Source: Bradyrhizobium xenonodulans
GTDB taxonomy: Bacteria; Pseudomonadota; Alphaproteobacteria; Rhizobiales; Xanthobacteraceae
NCBI RefSeq assembly: GCF_027594865.1
Contig: NZ_CP089391.1
Location: 682,001-746,000, forward strand
Length of the DNA: 64,000 nt
Reading direction: 5' to 3'
How positions within the stretch are numbered: position 1 is the first letter of the stretch; each line of letters starts with the position of its first letter. The notes under the pieces were generated by a model that had not been told where the DNA came from, searched no databases, and worked only from the letters and a program-made list of their open reading frames with translations. The position numbers were made by a program, and so were the translations under genes. This document shows, piece after piece, positions 61,031-64,000 of the stretch.

Positions 61031-61144
61031 GGGCGCGGGATACCACTCACATCCCCGTGCGGCAACCATATTGCTGTATTTTCAGGGCCTTTGTTCACGC
61101 CAAGCTGATTCCACGCGGGCCCAAAACGCGCTACGCAACGCCCC

Positions 61145-62770
61145 ATGTCGACCACCTCATTGCCATCTGCCAGCGCACGGGCGAAGACCCGCTTGAGCCC
61201 CAACCGCTTCCGGGCCTGGCTGGTCGCCTGCGCGACCCGCCCCGAGGCGCGCCTCTGGCTGGTGATCCAGCTCGCCATCCTGCACGCGGTGCTCTGGACC
61301 TTCATCCTGATCAATCTGAAGGCGGCGCAGGACGTTCACATGGACGTCGCAGAAGCCTATGGCTGGGGCCAGAAATTCCTGTGGGGCTATGGCAAGCACC
61401 CGCCTCTGTCGGGCTGGGTCGCCGGCCTCTGGTTCACAGTGTTCCCGGCGACGGACTGGGCGACCTATGCGCTGGCGATGGCGACCATCGGCGTCGGCAT
61501 GGTGATCTGCTGGCTGTTGAGCTTGCGCGTGGTGGACGCACGGCGGGCGTTCCTGGTCGTGGTGATGGTCGCGCTCTACCCGATCTTCAATTTCAAGGGT
61601 TTCAAGTACAACCCGGACTTGCTCCAGCTCGTCACCTTGCCGCTGCTCGTGCTCGCTTTTCTCAACGCGTTCGAGAAGCGGAGCTGGCTATCAGGCATCT
61701 GGTTCGGGCTCGCCGGCGCGCTGGCACTGATGACCAAATATTGGGTGCTGACCATGATTGGCGCGATCGGCCTTGCCGCGCTGATCCATCCGGAGCGGCT
61801 GCGCTTCCTGCTGTCGCCGGCGCCATGGGTTGCGATTGTGACGATGGCGGTGGCGATGATCCCGCATGTCGTCTGGCTGGCAGAGGCGCATTTCGTGCCG
61901 CTGGCCTATGCCGGCGACACCTACAGCCTCGAGGATGCCGGCCTCGTGCATCAGCTCGTGGCCGGCTACGCCTTGCATAATATCGCGCTGCTGGCGCTGC
62001 CGGTGGCGCTGGCCGCGCTTGCGATGGCGCTGGTGCCGCCCTGGTTCACGCTGCTGCTGCGCGCGCCGTTGCGCATCGTCACGCGGGCCTGGGCGCGCGG
62101 CGCCAATCCGGGCGTCAATGTCGCGCAGGCGCTGAATATCTGGATCGTCCAGATCATCGTCGCGGTCGGGCCGCCGCTCGGCGCGCTGGTCTTCAGCATC
62201 TACATGAAGACCGATTGGGGCATCTCGCTGTTCTTCCTGGCGCCCTTGGCGCTGGTCGCAATCCCCGCGCTGCGGGTGCAGAGCGCGGTGCTGTTCAACA
62301 TCGTCGCGATCTGGCTTGTGCTCAGCGTTGCCACGCTTGCCGCCTCACCCTGGATCGCCGCGCGCGAGATGGCCGCCAATGCCGGCAACACCGCGACTTA
62401 TGGCGCGCGCTCGGAGCTTGCGCACGAATTGACGCAGGCCTGGCACACGCGCTTCGGCTCGCGCTGGGCGGTCGTCGCCGGCACCATGGAGTCGATCCAG
62501 CCGATGGTGTTCTACAGCCCGGATCATCCGGCGGCACTGATGCCGTTAGAGGCCTGGGATTCCGGCCTGACCTCGCGCGATGACGCCAAAAAATATGGCT
62601 TCATCGGCGTGTTCGATCCGACCGACGGCCGCTTGCCGGCGTTCGAGAAATGGGTGTCCGAGGTTGCGCCGAATGCCGAGCGCATCGTCATGACGACGCG
62701 CCGCTTCACCCACGGCAAGGCCGGCCCGTCGATGAGCTGGAATATCTACATCGCGCCGCCGGTGAAGTGA
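61145..62770 (+). CDS. GT39-type membrane glycosyltransferase
   Basis: The 541-residue protein has about ten membrane helices and the GT39/ArnT-like start after the first helix: VHMDVAEAYGWGQKFLWGYGKHPPLSGWVAGLW, where the DVAE and KHPP residues mark the lipid-phosphate-sugar site. The periplasmic C-terminal part contains FGSRWAVVAGTMESIQPMVFYSPDHPAAL. It probably moves a sugar from a polyprenyl phosphate to lipid or protein. It is divergent from lepA. The sugar and acceptor are unknown. Confidence 0.85.
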   Translation: MSTTSLPSASARAKTRLSPNRFRAWLVACATRPEARLWLVIQLAILHAVLWTFILINLKAAQDVHMDVAEAYGWGQKFLWGYGKHPPLSGWVAGLWFTVFPATDWATYALAMATIGVGMVICWLLSLRVVDARRAFLVVVMVALYPIFNFKGFKYNPDLLQLVTLPLLVLAFLNAFEKRSWLSGIWFGLAGALALMTKYWVLTMIGAIGLAALIHPERLRFLLSPAPWVAIVTMAVAMIPHVVWLAEAHFVPLAYAGDTYSLEDAGLVHQLVAGYALHNIALLALPVALAALAMALVPPWFTLLLRAPLRIVTRAWARGANPGVNVAQALNIWIVQIIVAVGPPLGALVFSIYMKTDWGISLFFLAPLALVAIPALRVQSAVLFNIVAIWLVLSVATLAASPWIAAREMAANAGNTATYGARSELAHELTQAWHTRFGSRWAVVAGTMESIQPMVFYSPDHPAALMPLEAWDSGLTSRDDAKKYGFIGVFDPTDGRLPAFEKWVSEVAPNAERIVMTTRRFTHGKAGPSMSWNIYIAPPVK

Positions 62771-62789
62771 TTGCGGCGGCGCAGGTCTC

Positions 62790-62878
62790 GTAGGGTGGGC
62801 AAAGCGTAGCGTGCCCGCCACGTCTCACGATTGTAGAAAGTTGGTGGGCACGGCGCGTCGCGCCTCTGTCCACCCTGC
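62790..62878. repeat. Palindromic repeat, second copy of the GTAGGGTGGGCAAAG family
   Basis: It begins GTAGGGTGGGCAAAGCGTAG and ends near CTCTGTCCACCCTG, an inverted relative. Inside, 'gcgtgcccgcca' pairs with 'gtgggcacggcg'. It matches the element at 5665-5753 and also lies between convergent genes. Confidence 0.8.
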
Positions 62879-62895
62879 GGGACCGAGCGCGTGGC

Positions 62896-63213
62896 TCAGA
62901 CCCCTTCCTCGTTGAACTTGCTCTCGACGAGCTCGGTAATCGCCGCGAGCGCGGCGTCCGCATCATCGCCGGCGGCCGCGACGGTGATCGTCGTCCCCGG
63001 TCCTGCCGCGAGCATCATCAGGCCCATGATCGAGGTGCCGCCGACGGTCTCGCCGCCACGCGTCACCCACACCTGCGCGTTGAAGCGCTCGACGGCCTGG
63101 ACGAATTTCGCGGAGGCGCGCGCATGCAGGCCGCGCTTGTTGATGATCAGAAGCTCTTTGGAAATCGCGCCCGCGGGCACGCCTGTCCCCGCTTGTGACG
63201 CCTCGTCGCTCAT
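62896..63213 (-). CDS. HPr-like phosphocarrier protein
   Basis: The 105-residue protein has an N-terminal extension of about 17 residues before the HPr fold. The phosphorylated histidine is His30 in KRGLHARASAKF, and the regulatory serine is Ser61 in GGTSIMGLMMLAAGPG, the target of HprK. It passes phosphate from EI(Ntr) to EIIA proteins. It overlaps the EIIA gene by 4 bp (ATGA). With the EIIA and HprK genes on the same strand it forms the regulatory PTS of alphaproteobacteria, which lacks sugar permeases. Confidence 0.93.
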   Translation of the reverse strand: MSDEASQAGTGVPAGAISKELLIINKRGLHARASAKFVQAVERFNAQVWVTRGGETVGGTSIMGLMMLAAGPGTTITVAAAGDDADAALAAITELVESKFNEEGV

Positions 63214-63611
63214 TTGCCGGCGAGCACGCGGCTGGCGATGGTGACGTATTTGCGGCCTGCTTCCTGGGCCATGGCGATCGCGTCGGGCAGCGGACGCTCC
63301 TCGCGCACCTTGGCAAGCTTCACCAGCATGGGAAGGTTGATGCCCGCGAGGACTTCGACCTTGGGCCGGCTCATGCAGGATATTGCGAGGTTCGACGGCG
63401 TGCCGCCGAACATGTCGGTGAGGATCGCAACGCCATCGCCGGAATCGACGCGGTTAACCGCCTCGATGATGTCGCTTCGGCAGAGATCGGAATCATCTTC
63501 GGCGCCGATCGTGATCGCTTCGATTTGCTTTTGTGGGCCCATGACATGTTCAAGCGCTGCCTTGAATTCGTCGGCAAGGCGCCCGTGGGTCACAAGTACT
63601 AGACCAATCAT
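63210..63611 (-). CDS. PTS EIIA component of the mannose family
   Basis: The 133-residue protein starts MIGLVLVTHGRLADEFKAAL at 63611, with the phosphohistidine His9 in the VTHGxLA motif of the EIIA(Man) family. It contains MFGGTPSNLA and the 'SGDGVAILTDMFGG' loop typical of these domains. In alphaproteobacteria this protein is part of a regulatory chain with HPr and HprK and does not move sugar. The upstream frame from 63668 adds 19 residues with no supporting motif. It overlaps the HPr gene. Confidence 0.92.
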   Translation of the reverse strand: MIGLVLVTHGRLADEFKAALEHVMGPQKQIEAITIGAEDDSDLCRSDIIEAVNRVDSGDGVAILTDMFGGTPSNLAISCMSRPKVEVLAGINLPMLVKLAKVREERPLPDAIAMAQEAGRKYVTIASRVLAGK

Positions 63612-63808
63612 CGGAAAACTCCTCGCGGGCGCTTTTGGTGCACCGCACGAACGCGCCACTTTGACCATCCAGAGCCCCCGCGCAAGAGGGGATGTTGCGT
63701 ATCTCCCTGAATCTATACGGATGTATGAGGGGAGCTGCGCCGGTCTATTCGGTCGCGATAGTGGGGTTCATATGGTTACCATTTCCCTTCAAACAATCGC
63801 CTGAAGGG

Positions 63809-64000
63809 TTAACCCAAAGATGAACTCTTGGTAGTGGTCAAGGCCGCGACAACCAATGGGAGGGGTGAATAGCCGCGGCTAACCGGGATTCTAGGTATTT
63901 CGACACCGTAAATGCTTGTTTTCAGCGTTTCTGTCGCAGGCAGGCGTTCCGCGTCGGCTGCGTCCAGATCGACCACGAGGCCGACGGTCGCATGCTCCAC
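63809..64000 (-). CDS. hprK: HPr kinase/phosphorylase, C-terminal fragment
   Basis: The last 63 residues are present; the 5' part lies beyond the window. The segment GLVVDLDAADAERLPATETLKTSIYGVEIPRIPVSRGYSPLPLVVAAL matches the C-terminus of alphaproteobacterial HprK, where the long arm after the catalytic domain ends. The P-loop and HPr-binding motif are not in view. The gene precedes the EIIA and HPr genes on the same strand, with 197 bp between it and EIIA. The frame is open at the right edge. Confidence 0.8.
   Translation of the reverse strand: MEHATVGLVVDLDAADAERLPATETLKTSIYGVEIPRIPVSRGYSPLPLVVAALTTTKSSSLG

Overview
The window looks like chromosomal DNA of a Bradyrhizobium-type alphaproteobacterium (order Hyphomicrobiales). 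The coding sequence is high in GC, and many genes have typical Bradyrhizobium neighbours. Several families of palindromic intergenic repeats that I recognise from such genomes sit between genes. The hprK - EIIA(Man) - HPr cluster at the right end is the truncated regulatory PTS of alphaproteobacteria. I see no rRNA, tRNA or CRISPR array. The species is an inference.

Layout. 1-5647: end of a crotonase gene, a small exported protein, a LysR regulator facing an FAD oxidoreductase, and an NMT1/SsuA-type ABC importer. 5761-11010: an aromatic catabolic island made of a gentisate dioxygenase, a zeta GST-type maleylpyruvate isomerase, a MarR regulator, a benzoate-CoA-ligase-type enzyme and a flavin monooxygenase of the CoA-thioester-hydroxylating type. 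The two minus-strand units share a near-identical 22-bp promoter motif whose palindromic core contains the -10 box. 11165-25385: small exported proteins, a CurA-type reductase, a DAACS symporter with its own binding protein, an ATP-grasp protein, ferredoxin-NADP reductase, an FMN glutamate-synthase-like membrane protein, PilZ, CNNM/CorC and TSUP proteins, and a double-barrel porin. 25525-30812: a creatininase-family hydrolase facing a second ABC importer that is translationally coupled to a 2-hydroxyacid dehydrogenase and a tandem AprI/Inh-domain protein. 30905-40222: housekeeping and envelope genes (radC, an exported intradiol dioxygenase, a DMT exporter, an Ada/AraC regulator, map, MscS, a K+/H+ antiporter).

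40260-43063: an IS481-family and an IS30-family element have inserted at two points in one 105-bp palindromic repeat. Both have intact ends, intact transposase genes and target duplications. 43119-45297: modABC in reverse order, with a ModC that lacks the C-terminal molybdate-binding domain. 45491-51039: an exported protein, MepA endopeptidase, a PAS-PAS-GGDEF-EAL protein with a degenerate GGDEF motif, and an acyl-CoA-dehydrogenase-fold protein. 51201-55630: a LysR regulator facing an MFS transporter and four small enzyme-fold genes that all carry export signals. This is the least explained system in the window. 55720-64000: a second MFS transporter, a class-C beta-lactamase-fold hydrolase, an SRPBCC protein, lepA, a GT39-type glycosyltransferase and the regulatory PTS.

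The clearest pathway logic is activation of an aromatic acid to its CoA thioester, ring hydroxylation, and ring cleavage at gentisate. The first substrate, the thioesterase and the fumarylpyruvate hydrolase are not defined by this window.
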